Below are positions 53,293 through 64,000 of a DNA stretch of 64,000 bases, in pieces; position 1 is the first letter of the stretch, and every line of letters begins with the position of its first letter. This stretch comes from Letharia columbiana (taxonomy: Eukaryota; Ascomycota; Lecanoromycetes; Lecanorales; Parmeliaceae): assembly GCF_014066305.1 (NCBI RefSeq), contig NW_023501043.1, forward strand, positions 1,054,001 through 1,118,000. The letters run 5' to 3'. Under the pieces are notes generated by a model, which did no database searches, was not told the origin of the DNA, and worked only from the letters and a program-made list of their open reading frames with translations. Made by a program: the position numbers and the translations under genes.

Positions 53293-53851
53293 TAATATGA
53301 CCGGGTAGTAGAAGGGCCGAATTGGAGGGAGAAAATGCCACACATGGTCGTTGTACGTTAGATTGTCTTCGCTACGATATTAGAAACGATGAGTCAAGCA
53401 TATAGTAGCATGCCCACGCATCTTGCTATAGACACCTTCTTACTACTTTACTATCACATTGCTATTAACCTATCTATGAGATACTATTATTCAAAATAGA
53501 TAGCTATTACGCGTACAGCTTTTATTTAATAAACGTATAGTTCTTTTAATTAAATTAATAGTCGTTTAAAAGCTAACGAGTTTTAACTTAAAATAATAAA
53601 GAGTTTAAGAAGAATTTAAAGAGAATTATATAAAAACACTTAATAGTAGTTAATCTAGTCTCTTCTTCTCTTTATAAATCTATAATTTTAAATAATTTTA
53701 ATTCAATAGTTAATAAATTTATTATTTTATCTATTTATTATAATAGTTTATTAATTACTTATTCTCTTTATTTATTATTAAAAATATATCTATTATATTT
53801 AATTATTTATAATTTTTAATTTTTAAACTAGTTAATCTTTTTATAATTAAA
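53293..53851. other. Transition into A+T-rich sequence
   Basis: Composition is normal to about 53460 and A+T-rich afterwards. No coding. Confidence 0.6.
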
Positions 53852-54270
53852 CGAGTAAAGACCTATAAATTAAATTCATAATTTTTTTTTTAATTAGGGC
53901 TATCGAGTAAATAGGTGAGCGAACTTTAATAAGCGATATTTGAATTCCTTGCACTTTAATAATTATAAGACTAAATTTAAGAATTCTTTTTATCTAAAAG
54001 CCTATATTTTATTCTATAATTTAAAAAAGAAATCTTAAAATTTTAATAGAAAATAAAAAAGTTATTCTAAAATCAAATAATGTGCACCTGTTTTTTAATT
54101 AGGGCTATTCGACTACATTTTTTTGATAATTATAAACGCTAATTTATTATTCGCGATAACTTAGTTGATTTAATTAAAGAGCGTAGTAACTCTAAATTTA
54201 TAATTGGCTACATATATAAATTCAAGATTTACAAGCTTAGCTCTATCTTATTCTTTTATATATACTAATT
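53852..54270 (-). repeat. Dispersed repeat E, copy 4 (RIP-like mutated)
   Basis: Same beta-alpha order as copies 1 and 3, with many transitions (for example TTAGTTGATTTAATTAAAG for the CTAACC... segment). Confidence 0.6.
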
Positions 54271-54294
54271 ATATTAAATATAAATCTTCTACTA

Positions 54295-54850
54295 TCACCT
54301 CGTGAGGTAGTAAGTTATACCCTCGGGCACTAAGCCTAATATAGTATAAATCCTACATAAATACCGACTTCCGACGCTACTCCTCGATTCTCACACTAAG
54401 GGTCAGCTAAGCGAACGGAGATGATCTTATTATATAGCTACATAGATACATAACAAATAAAGCAATTTATCTACAAATTTAGGTACCACTATAGCAACCT
54501 ATTCTAATCCTCCATGCAAATAATCTAAATCAGAGATAACCCATTTAGCCCGGGGAAAAACATTCAATATCATGACCTTTGGCCTACATTTGGCCTACAA
54601 TTAATCGCTTCTAGTAGCGAACGCTTCCCATAGGCCGCTTTCTGGTCTTTAGTCCACTTGATATCGTCCGAGAGTCCCTTAATCTTATACTCGTCGACGC
54701 GTATAGTGTAGAAAGACGTTTATATAGAATTGTGTGGATATTATAGTTAACAGTAGTGGAAGCCGAAGAATAATGAAATGCTACTTTTTTGTCTATATAG
54801 TCCTATAGGGCTTAGTGCCCGAGGATGTGACTTACTACCTCACGAGGTGA
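54295..54850. mobile_element. 556-bp TIR element with TA flanks
   Basis: TCACCTCGTGAGGTAGTAAG ... CTCGGGCACTAAGCC at the left recurs inverted at the right (about 42 bp, 3-4 mismatches). The interior is of near-normal composition without an ORF. The right flank (54852-54930) resembles a mutated 3' half of the 162-bp LTR. Confidence 0.75.
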
Positions 54851-54851
54851 T

Positions 54852-55301
54852 ATTATATCTTCTTCCCACCTATATAGTTCGATAGTCTTATTATTCTTAA
54901 TCTATCTTATCTAATCGAGATATTTATAAGTAATCTTATAATTAATAATATTTAGATTAAAATTTATTTAAAGAACTTAAAAAAATCTCTTATTCGCGAG
55001 AAAAGATAAGATATTAATAATTATTAAAGTAATATTATTATTAATAAACTTAATAATTAATAATTATCTTATTTAATCGTCTTATATATAATTATAATAT
55101 ATTTAAAAATAACGTCTTATATTCTAATTTACTCGCTTAATTTATCTATTAATTTTAGAATAAAAGATTAATAATAACTTAGTCGTAATATCGAGTTATT
55201 TATAAAAAGATTCATATATAATAGCTATAAATTAAGAACTCTAATTCGATATTATTAATATTAATAAGTCGTATAAATAAAATACTTTTATAAATAATAA
55301 A
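54852..55301. other. A+T-rich, RIP-like sequence
   Basis: No coding. It starts with a probable mutated LTR remnant (CCACCTATATAGTTCGATAG). Confidence 0.5.
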
Positions 55302-55741
55302 TTAGTGCTCGCAAACAGTGAGGTCATATATAAAATAACGTATGCACAAGTAGATATGTAGATAGATGATTGGGCATATCCAACACTGGGGTAGCTAAGA
55401 CCTTTTTGGACATACAAATAATCCAAAAAAAGGCCCCTCAGCGCTAGAAAACTCCCATATCTAAGCGACATACCCTGAAGTGAAAATAAAGCTATAGCTA
55501 TATATAGGTGTGAGTGGGAGAGAGAACAATGATATAGCTCTAAGGAGAATAATTCGAATGAAGAGCCCACTATAGGTGCAGCGGCCATACAAATAGTACT
55601 CGCCATGTCCCCCTGTCTCCCGCATATCGCATATCGGATATCGCATATCGGATATCGCATAGTAATGGGACGGCTGATCAAAAGCCACCAACGCTATGGC
55701 CTCATAATGGACCCACTAACCCACAGTCCCACTGTTGCGAT
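55302..55741 (-). mobile_element. Solo A-B unit of the DIRS/PAT family in A+T-rich DNA
   Basis: Reverse complement of A-linker-B: TTAGTGCTCGCAAACAGTG to CCCACTGTTGCGA. It has a few transitions (GAGGTCATATAT) but is far less mutated than both flanks. An ATCGGATATCGCAT duplication lies near 55640. Confidence 0.8.
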
Positions 55742-56660
55742 TAATTATTTTTTATCGATAGTATCTCTATTAATATCGAAATAGATTATATAGTAACGTT
55801 TCTTTATAGATTAATCGATTATTATCTAGATAGTATTATAGCTATTAAATAAAGATAAATCTACTATAAAATTAACTACTATATCTTATTATTATTTCTA
55901 TAAAATTAATAAAGACTAAAGTAAATTATACTTTTAATTATAAGATATTCTAATCTTTTAATATATATAGTAATTCTAAACGTAGATAGTTATCTTTATT
56001 CTTATATCTGGCTAATAGTATTTTCTATTAAATAGTTTATAGATATATATTATCTTAAGATAGTCGTAGAATAATTAATCGTATACTTTATAAATAATAT
56101 TAATATATATATTATTAGATATCTATAAATAATTCTTATAATAAACTATATCGTATTATATAAATTATTTACTAAGAGTAATTTCTTTAAACTTATTCTT
56201 ATCTTTAACGATAGTCTTATAAATATTTATATAGCAGTTATCTTTCTTATTAGCCTCTACTACTTTATAAAAGATAAGATTATTAATTATAAATATAACG
56301 AGATCTTTATTATTTAATTTCTATTAATTAAAAATAAAGATCGTTTAATATTATTAGAGTAATTATTAATTTTTAAAATTAATCAATTTATATCTAGTTA
56401 TATATATAAATATATTTATCTTAATATTTTAAGATCTAAATTAATAAATAATCTTTATATTAAATTTTAATAATATATTTAAATATCGAGTTTAATATCG
56501 ATTAAGATTTCTTCTTTTAATAAAATATCTAGATTTTTATAATCGATAAAGATTTTAATAGAAACATTTATATATTTTAATTTAAGATATTAATATTCTA
56601 GATAATAAATAATTATTAATAGTTTCTTATTATAGATCTAAGAATTATATTTAATAAGAG
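55742..56660. other. A+T-rich, RIP-like sequence
   Basis: No coding. It ends at the AAGAG target duplication. Confidence 0.6.
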
Positions 56661-56822
56661 TGTTACGAGCGTACCCTTGACACACCACTCAGCCCTATGG
56701 CCTAGTGCCTTGGCGGAGGCATCCCCTACCATATCATGCCTCCTTCCCACATACATAGTTCGGTAGCCTTATTATCCTATTCTACCTCACCCATATGATA
56801 TGCCTCTATGCTGGTCCTGACA
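56661..56822 (+). repeat. 5' LTR
   Basis: TGTTACGAGCGTACCCTTGA to CTGGTCCTGACA. Confidence 0.9.
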
Positions 56823-57353
56823 TTATAATAAGGCTCCTTCGTACACCCCCCGGCGAAGAGAATTGACGGGTTTTTCACTTTCTGCTCGGAGCAAGCGACC
56901 GAGCCTGATAAAGAAAACGCTGGGTATTTCTACCATACAGAAACCCCACCACACATTCAAATCATCAGACACCTACATCATTCGAAAGAACCTACATCAA
57001 ACAATCTACACCATCAACGGTAGCCCAATCCATCAAAAAACGAGTTCCCTACATCGAATACAAGAAATTCTTCTCCGCTCCGTTCCCCGCAAAAAATCTA
57101 TCACCGGCCAACAGACCCCCGGCGGACTTCCTACCATTCGAAAGGACACCATTCAGAGTACTCATAGTCTTTACGACGACTTCATCGGTCAAGAAACGAG
57201 TATTTCGGGCGTCACAGCCAAATATCAACACTCAACACAGAGATCTCTCCATTCTATCGATATTTGCAGTAACCCTCGACGGGGAAGCCCAGCCAAAATC
57301 GCCATTTTTACGCCTATCTTCTCCGCTCCGTTCTTACCTACATTCAACACATC

Positions 57354-58683
57354 ATGAATTCCTCAAATCCACCTACATCAACACCAAGATATCGCCCTCC
57401 ACACCGTCGTTATGAGAACACTTCCTCCTCCTCTAGACCACGATCTCCTACACACCGTGGCCAGCCATATCTCACATACGAAGACCTACATGCGAGATAT
57501 TCACCTCCACATTCGCCACGACTTCGTATGCCACGTGTGCAGCGATCTCTATCTGCTGAGGATCTTTACCAGCGATTCCACATCAACCAAGAGGAGATAC
57601 CAGGACAGCGAGAGGAGACGCAGGGCTAAAACTCGGCTAGCGTCTCTGCCCTTCCACCCCTATCCCCACCTCCACCCAAGTCACGAGATTTCGAGGCACT
57701 CAGAGCAAATCGACATCGACCAATCTCGCCACAGCCAGTCAGACAGCCACTTAGCCCGAGGCTACCGGATCCACCTATGTTCAACGGTGACAGATCCAAA
57801 TTTGAGGACTGGAAAATGAGAATCATGGACAAAATCAGCCTCAACAAAGATCACTATCCTACCCACGCTTTTCAGATAAACTACGTCGTATCACGCCTTG
57901 GAGGGAAGACTGTCGAGCACACGGTACCTAGACGCCGAAAGACTACAAAAAATCCTTATCTCTCAGTCGACGACCTCCTGGATCAACTAAGTGATCTTTA
58001 TGAGACTCCAGCAGACGTTATTCGACAAAGGAATGTTTATGACTATTCAACCTTCAGAAGACGTGATAGTCAGTCATTTTCCGAGTATTACACAGAGTTC
58101 ATGAAACATGCCGCGTACATGCAGGAGTATGGCGATAAAGAATATCAGATCAATGTCATTCAGCCAGATCTCATAATCGACTTGAGGAACAGGGCAAACC
58201 TCCGTCTCCTGGACGAATATGCTATGTACGGAAGAAAGTGGACATTGCCAGACCTGAAGGAACACCTCATTATGTTAGAATACCGTGATCTGATGTATGC
58301 CGAACGGCTGGCAGACAAGAAAGCAAAGGTATTTGCTAAACAGTATGCCAAGGCGAGACTCGAAGATGCAAGCAAACCACGTGGCAAATATGCTATTATT
58401 CCTCGCCCTGATCCAGAGGAATATAGGCGATAGGCCGGACGCACCAGGCCTGCATGGGCCATGTGGACGCATCAGACCTACGAACGATATGGTCATGAGA
58501 ACGCAGCAGGCGAATGCAGTCAAGGACGCAGCAGCCCTGCAAATGCAGTCGAAATCAGCATGGGCACCGGCAAATCCTCGGACATCGTGTTTTTGAACGA
58601 ATTGAAACCATCCGATGTCTTCAGAAAGGCCTCATTTTTTCACATTCGCAAATCGATTCCTCAGACTCATGTTGCTGAACAAT
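57354..58683 (+). pseudogene. Gag of the 56661 element
   Basis: ATG 57354 opens a Ser/Pro/Arg-rich N-terminus. After TAA 57627 the same frame continues: DPPMFNGDRSKFEDWKMRIM, DKISLNKDHYPTHAFQINYV, YLSVDDLLDQLSDLYETPAD, FSEYYTEFMKHAAYMQEYGD, which is Ty3-type capsid. TAG 58431 is followed by a knuckle-like remnant YERYGHENAAGEC (GHxxxxC present, first Cys pair missing) to TAA at 58681. An upstream frame (56863-57357) is Ser/Thr/Ile-rich and may be leader. 58684-59433 has no recognisable pol. Confidence 0.7.
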
Positions 58684-59433
58684 AACCTCATGTCAGGCCC
58701 ACCAACCAGGCTCCCCTTGTTGTCATGTGTCTCAAGGTCTTCCGAAGCCATGGTGCGTCACCTATGGACCTCACTGTCGCCGTTGGTAGCCTCGATCGAT
58801 ATCGGCTATGTGGCATTCCATGGAGAGGCTCACACCAAATCCACTTGATATTGGATTTAAAGTTTTAGCGCCTGCGGCTCGGTTCGGTTCGGGAGGCATC
58901 GACCAATCAGATTGCATCATTTCATCGATTTCTTCTCCGCCATATCAGGTGGCCATTGCATAGCAAATCCTTTTTCGGTCATTATCCATTCAATTCTTCA
59001 TGGATTCTCATCAAATTGGGAGCCCCTTGACGCTATAATAAAGTGCTATCGACGACGCGCTAGCGGAATCTCCGGGACGCGATATTGCTGCCGCCGTCGC
59101 CGCCGGAGAAAGGTACTAATTTGGCCTGGCATACTAACACCAAAAGTTCTTTGTTTTTATGGATTTATGGATTTTTCAGCGAGCACAACACATATGCATG
59201 CGATGGAATTATTTAGTTCTTTCGAAGGCCTATGGCAGGCAGGCTGGACGGGAGAAGAACTTGGAGAATCTTGCCGATACGCAGGCAAGATGTGGCTACA
59301 TCTCCGGGATCTCAATCATCTCCAGCCAAGGCCTACACGGACTATGGATGTTTGGAGATACAAGGCAAGCAATGGGCCTGCATCTCCGGTCTACCAGCCA
59401 TGGGGGCCATGGCTCTTTGAGAGGGGGGAGTAC

Positions 59434-59595
59434 TGTTACGAGCGTACCCTTGACACACCACTCAGCCCTATGGCCTAGTGCCTTGGCGGAGGCATCCCCT
59501 ACCATATCATGCCTCCTTCCCACATACATAGTTCGGTAGCCTTATTATCCTATTCTACCTCACCCATATAATATGCCTCTATGCTGGTCCTGACA
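59434..59595 (+). repeat. 3' LTR
   Basis: Matches 56661-56822. Confidence 0.9.
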
Positions 59596-59600
59596 AAGAG

Positions 59601-60024
59601 TTAAGTTCTTATTAACTTAGATATTTATATTTTTAAATCTTTACTAAAGTCTTATCTTTTAATAAGATTAGATATTAATTTTTTTTAATAATAATATTTA
59701 ATTTTTAATAGTTTATATAAAAATATAATTCTCTATTTAAATTTATCGTAAATAGAATAAGTAAGATAAACGATATATAACTTAATAAATTCTTTTTAAA
59801 TATCTTATATCTTATTTAAGCTCTTTCTTAGTTTCTAAGAAAAATAATTTTTTAATAGAAAAGTTTTCTTAATACTAAGAATAGATCTTACTCGAATAAA
59901 GTTTAAATATAAGTTAATAAAGACTCGAGTTTTCTATTATAAAGTATTAAACTTATATATAACGTTATTATATTAATTTAAATTTATATAAATATTAGCT
60001 AACTCGTTTATTATCTTATTAATA
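59601..60024. other. A+T-rich, RIP-like sequence
   Basis: No coding. Confidence 0.6.
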
Positions 60025-60482
60025 CTCAAGTCGGTTTTTAATATTTAGCCACCTTACTACTTTGAAAACGCCTCGGCACACTTTCAAGCCCCACACACAC
60101 CTGTTCTACATACAATCCTCACTCTATATCCTGCAAGTCATGACCGAGAATACCATCACTGTCCATTTCATCTGTAAGTGTCTCGATTCGGAAATTATGA
60201 AGCTATTCAGAACTAAATACACTCTCAGACGCTCCAAATAACTTTCCTCTCGCGCACCGCCGTCCCCAACTCAATGACAACGTCATAATTCAGTACAGAC
60301 AGTCCGATACTATGAAACAGGGTGGTGGATACGCTCTTGAAGCCCAGGATCTTTTCCTAGGCTGGATACGTGCCGGAGATCTCAATGCAATTCGAAGCCT
60401 TGATGGAGAAGAATCCGGACTAGTCGGTAGCCGAGGCATTCTCAAAGTAGTAAGGTGGCCAAATATTAAAAACCGGCTTGAG
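60025..60482 (+). mobile_element. 458-bp TIR element carrying a small spliced ORF
   Basis: TIR CTCAAGTCGGTTTTTAATAT / inverse (CTTGAG at 60482), about 50 bp with few mismatches, TA flanks (60023-60024, 60483-60484). Normal composition inside A+T-rich DNA. See the ORF at 60140-60485. Confidence 0.85.
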
Positions 60483-60485
60483 TAG
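60140..60485 (+). CDS. Putative 96-aa spliced ORF inside the TIR element
   Basis: Exons 60140-60173 and 60229-60485 join over a 55-nt intron (GTAAGT ... CTCTCAG) to 96 codons plus stop. It begins MTENTITVHFIYAPNNF and includes QGGGYALEAQDLFLGWIRAG. The last about 18 codons run through the 3' TIR, and the TAG uses the TA target site itself. No family is recognised. It may be a captured host exon pair. Expression is unknown. Confidence 0.4.
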
Positions 60486-60525
60486 ATAAATATAAATTAA
60501 TAAAGTTTTAAAGTCTTTTATATAT

Positions 60526-61131
60526 AATTAGTATATATAATAGAATAAGATAGAGCTGAGCTTGAATTTGTATATGCAGCCAATCATAAATTCGGGTCCT
60601 CTACGCTTTTTGGCTAGACCGGCTAACTCATCGCGGGTAAATAAATTAGCGTCCGCAACCATCAAAATCTCGCCCTCCCGCGCGAGCGCGCCTCCCTCAT
60701 CAAAAAAATAGGTGTACATTATTAACATATAGAATAACTTTTTTATTTTCTATTAAAATTTTGGAATTTTTTTTTTAAAATTTTGAAACGCTGTTTGTGC
60801 TTTCCGAATTTTTAAGAATTTTGAAATTTAGTCTTATAATTATTAAAGCGCAAGGAATTCAAATATCGCTCACCAAAGTTCGCTCGACAGTCGGACAGCC
60901 CTAATCAGGTACACATTATTTGATTTTAGAATAACTTTTTTATTTTCTATTAAAATTTTAAGATTTTTTTTTTAAATTGTAGAAAAAAACATGAACTTTC
61001 AGAAAAAAAAGAATTATTTAATTTAGTTCTATAATTATTAAAGTGCAAGGAATTCAAATATCGCTCACCTACTTACTCGATAGCCCTAATTAAAAAAATG
61101 ATTATGAATTTAATTCATAGGCCTTTACTCG
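60526..61131 (+). repeat. Dispersed repeat E, copy 5 (most complete)
   Basis: Alpha 60526-60690, beta 60691-60910, second beta-like 60905-61131. Junctions are uninterrupted, so it serves as the empty-site reference for copy 2. Confidence 0.75.
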
Positions 61132-64000
61132 TATATTATATAGTCTTATCGCTAAATCGCGAGACTATATAGACTATCTTAGAGTTTTCGATAAGATAAT
61201 AATTACTATTAATCTTAAATTTTATTTTATTCTAGAGAATTAATTATCTTAAATAGAGTTACTACTATCGATAAATATCGATAAATTAAAGCTCTTTATT
61301 AACTTCTCTTTTAAATATCTAGATATATATTCTTCTTCGATTAAGAATATTTATAAATTCTTTATAGGTTATAAAGTAAGATTATTAATCTTTCGCTATA
61401 ATAAAGTTATATTCTTTTAAAACTCTCGAGCTAGCTAACTTATCTTCTCGATTAATTTATTTACTTAAAGTAAATAATTTATAGCTTAATTCTTTTTTAT
61501 TATAATAGCGTAATATCGAATAATAATTTTCTAAAACTCGTCTTATTTCTAATAGATTCCGTTTAATATAAATATAAATTTATCGAGTTAGTTAATAGTC
61601 TAATATTATAGCTATAAACTATTAAAGACTTTTAAAATATATTTATAGAGTCTATCTTATCTAGAATATAATTTCAAGTATTAATATTTATCGAGATTTA
61701 ATTCGATCTAGTAAGATCTTAACTTAATCTATTTTCTTAATATTAAACTTTATTATAGTAAAAGAAAAAAGAAGATTTAAAAGAGAATAAAGAGAAGTTT
61801 AAATATTTCGAAAGATTAGATATTAAAAATATGAAACTAATTAGAGAATAATAAAATCTCTTTAAAATATATTAATAGTAGTTAATATTAAGAATTTTTC
61901 TTTACTATAAAGTCTAAAATAGAGTTAATTCTTTATAAGAGTCTAATATACTTATTCTTTAATCGTTTAAGATATTAAGAAGATTATAAGTACTTTAAAT
62001 AGTTATTTTTCGAGTATACTTACTTTCCTTAGAGGGTCTCTTATTTTATTACGAAGTTTATATAAGAATACTTAATAATTAGCTATAAGTAAGAGTATCT
62101 TTAATTAACTATAACTCGACTATTTCTTATCTAATTAAGATCTTATTTAAATCTTAAACGTTATAATAACTTAATAACTAAGATTATAAATAATATTACT
62201 AATATATATTTTAAATATAAAAATATAAATGAAAATAAAATAATAGTAGCGATTTCTTTCGATTCGCTGGTTATAAGAATAATCTAATATCTTCTTTATT
62301 TCTTAAGTACTATTCATTAAAGCCGTTTCGTTATTTCGTTTAGACTTTTTAAAATCGAGTTATCTATTTAATAGACTTATTTAAAAGTATAATAGCTTAA
62401 TTTAATTTCTTACTAGCGCGTTTCTTTAAATTTATTCGCTAATTTAAATAAAATAAGTAGATTAATCTTTATTATAGTATTAAAATTAATATAGATATAA
62501 TATTAATATAGATATATTAAATAAGATAATTAAGATATCGAACTATATAGATAGAAGAGAGATATTAAGTAATAGATAAATATCTCTATTTAGATATACT
62601 AGACTCGAATAGATAAGAGAGCGAAGTAATATATTAAGAATATAGAATACGCTCGTAATAATTATAATTATTTTAATTTTTATAATATCGCGTTACGCGT
62701 ATAAATAGATTTATTAATTATTTAACTTATTAATAAGAGTAAATATCTTAAAATAATAATATCTTTATTCTCTTTAATATATAATACTCTATAATATTTA
62801 TATATATATAATAACTTAATATATAAATTTAAAAAATAAAGTTTTTAATAAGAATAGAAAGATATATTTTATTATTATTAAATGTAATATTATAGTTTAA
62901 ATATTAAATTATAAATATTAAATTAATAATTTTTATAATAATCTTTAATTTATTAATAGTACTTTTTTATTAATTTATTAATTTATTATATAAAGTAGAA
63001 GTAATTTTATTAATAGATAAATTATATAAATAATTTTTAAGCTTACGCTATATAATAAGATAATATAGAACGAGATTTAAGATATATTCTCTTATCTTAA
63101 TTCAAAGCGAGATTTAAGAAAGATAAGATAGAATTAAAATAAGATTTTCTTAGTAAAATAATAAGATTATTTTATTATTTTATAAGAAATTTAATTTAAA
63201 TAATTTTAATAATTTATATATTAAGTATAGAAAATTATATAAAATAAACTTTAAATTATAATATTATATTTAAAAAAAATCTTAGAGTATAGATATTTAA
63301 AATAATATTGAAAGAGATATAATAGATTATATTTAAAAAAAATTATAATAATAATAGTTCTAAATTATTTATTACGAATTTCTTTACTAGGCGTTTCGAT
63401 TAAGCTTAGTACCTTAATACTACGATACTATAGAGACTTCTTCTACTATAGACCTTCTATATTTTATCATTATTATTATATCACATATATATATTATTCA
63501 TATATATGATTTCACTTAAAACTATTTTCTTAATATTATTCTACTTAATAAACTTAATAAAATAATAATATATATCTTAAAATATTATCTCGAGATTGAG
63601 ATAAAATAAGACTTTTAGAAAATTAAAGACTCTATTTCGAAACTCTATCTTATTTTTATTTTCTCTAGAAATCTTATCGAGATATCTTATCTTATTACGT
63701 ATTATAATTAAGCTTATTATTATTTAAATTCTCTCGCGAAGTATTTTAATTTATAAAATATAGATATTAATTAATTTAAGAGACTATTTACTTCTTCTAT
63801 TAAAGAATTAAATTATTCGAAATAAATATAGTTCTTCTATAAGTCTTTTTAATTAGTATATATAAAAGAATAAAATAGAACTAAGTAAAAAAAAAATTAT
63901 ATATATAATTAATTATAAGTTTAGAGTTATTAAGCTCTTTAATTAAATTAACTAAGTTAGCTCGCTAGCTCTCTTAAGACCTATTATTAAAAAAGTAAAT
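61132..64000. other. A+T-rich, RIP-like block
   Basis: No coding. 62477-62671 resembles a heavily mutated copy of the 162-bp LTR (minus; CGCTCGTAATA end). 63855-63990 resembles a mutated E alpha part (TATATAAAAGAATAAAATAG). No telomere repeat appears at the window end. Confidence 0.6.

Larger units (their letters stand above)
56661..59595 (+). mobile_element. Young non-autonomous Ty3-type LTR element
   Basis: 162-bp LTRs (56661-56822, 59434-59595) differ at one seen base (CATATGATA/CATATAATA). A perfect 5-bp duplication AAGAG (56656-56660, 59596-59600) flanks them. A purine tract GAGAGGGGGGAG precedes the 3' LTR. The interior has gag but no pol. It sits between A+T-rich blocks yet has normal composition. 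Confidence 0.9.

Noticed and set aside
61132..64000. Telomere or centromere core at the window end
   Set aside because: No TTAGGG-type repeat. The sequence is explained by RIP-like mutated repeats. Centromere identity cannot be judged from sequence alone.

Overview
The window is nuclear DNA of a filamentous ascomycete (Pezizomycotina). It has short spliceosomal introns (48-100 nt, GTRNGT..YAG), NLR-type STAND ATPases, a DUF3435/FluG tyrosine recombinase, LTR elements of Ty1/copia and Ty3 type, and blocks of extreme A+T content. Many coding remnants carry nonsense codons explained by C-to-T or G-to-A changes, as repeat-induced point mutation (RIP) would leave. Gene content is low and almost every host gene is broken, so this is an accessory, subtelomere-like or pericentromere-like compartment. 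I see no tRNA, rRNA or CRISPR array.

Layout: (1) 1-8638 is an immunity-type cluster: an NB-ARC remnant, a small intact two-exon gene ending in an N-x-G-x-Q-x-G-x-N-x-G amyloid (PP/RHIM-like) motif, two tandem gag-only LTR elements, a second NB-ARC pseudogene split in its P-loop by a TIR element with a 10-bp target duplication, and a DUF3435 recombinase pseudogene with a C-terminal zinc finger. (2) 8765-13021 is a tyrosine-recombinase retroelement derivative with split repeats (A1...B1-A2-B2). Its interior is a 2.7-kb satellite and an 8-copy array of its own recombinase active-site box. (3) 13022-23561 holds FHA and chromodomain remnants, a TTAA-flanked MITE, a NACHT-ankyrin NLR with near-identical 33-residue repeats, a P-loop ATPase pseudogene and a casein kinase 1 fragment. 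(4) 23562-28633 is a nearly full DIRS/PAT-type element (gag, RT-RNase H, tyrosine recombinase) inserted in that kinase fragment.

(5) 28634-41673 holds a membrane-protein pseudogene and a dead copy of the proteasome subunit gene RPN2, split by a 7-kb copia element. (6) 42343-44671 holds a LINE fragment and a gene of an unrecognised family; a paralogue lies at 51676-53292. (7) 44672-64000 is mostly A+T-rich, RIP-like sequence with sharp-edged islands of normal composition: nested TIR elements, a solo A-B element, the second paralogue, and a young LTR element with a perfect 5-bp target duplication.

The genes do not form one pathway. The coherent functional theme is fungal self/non-self recognition and programmed cell death (three NLRs plus one amyloid-motif partner), set in a graveyard of nested transposons.
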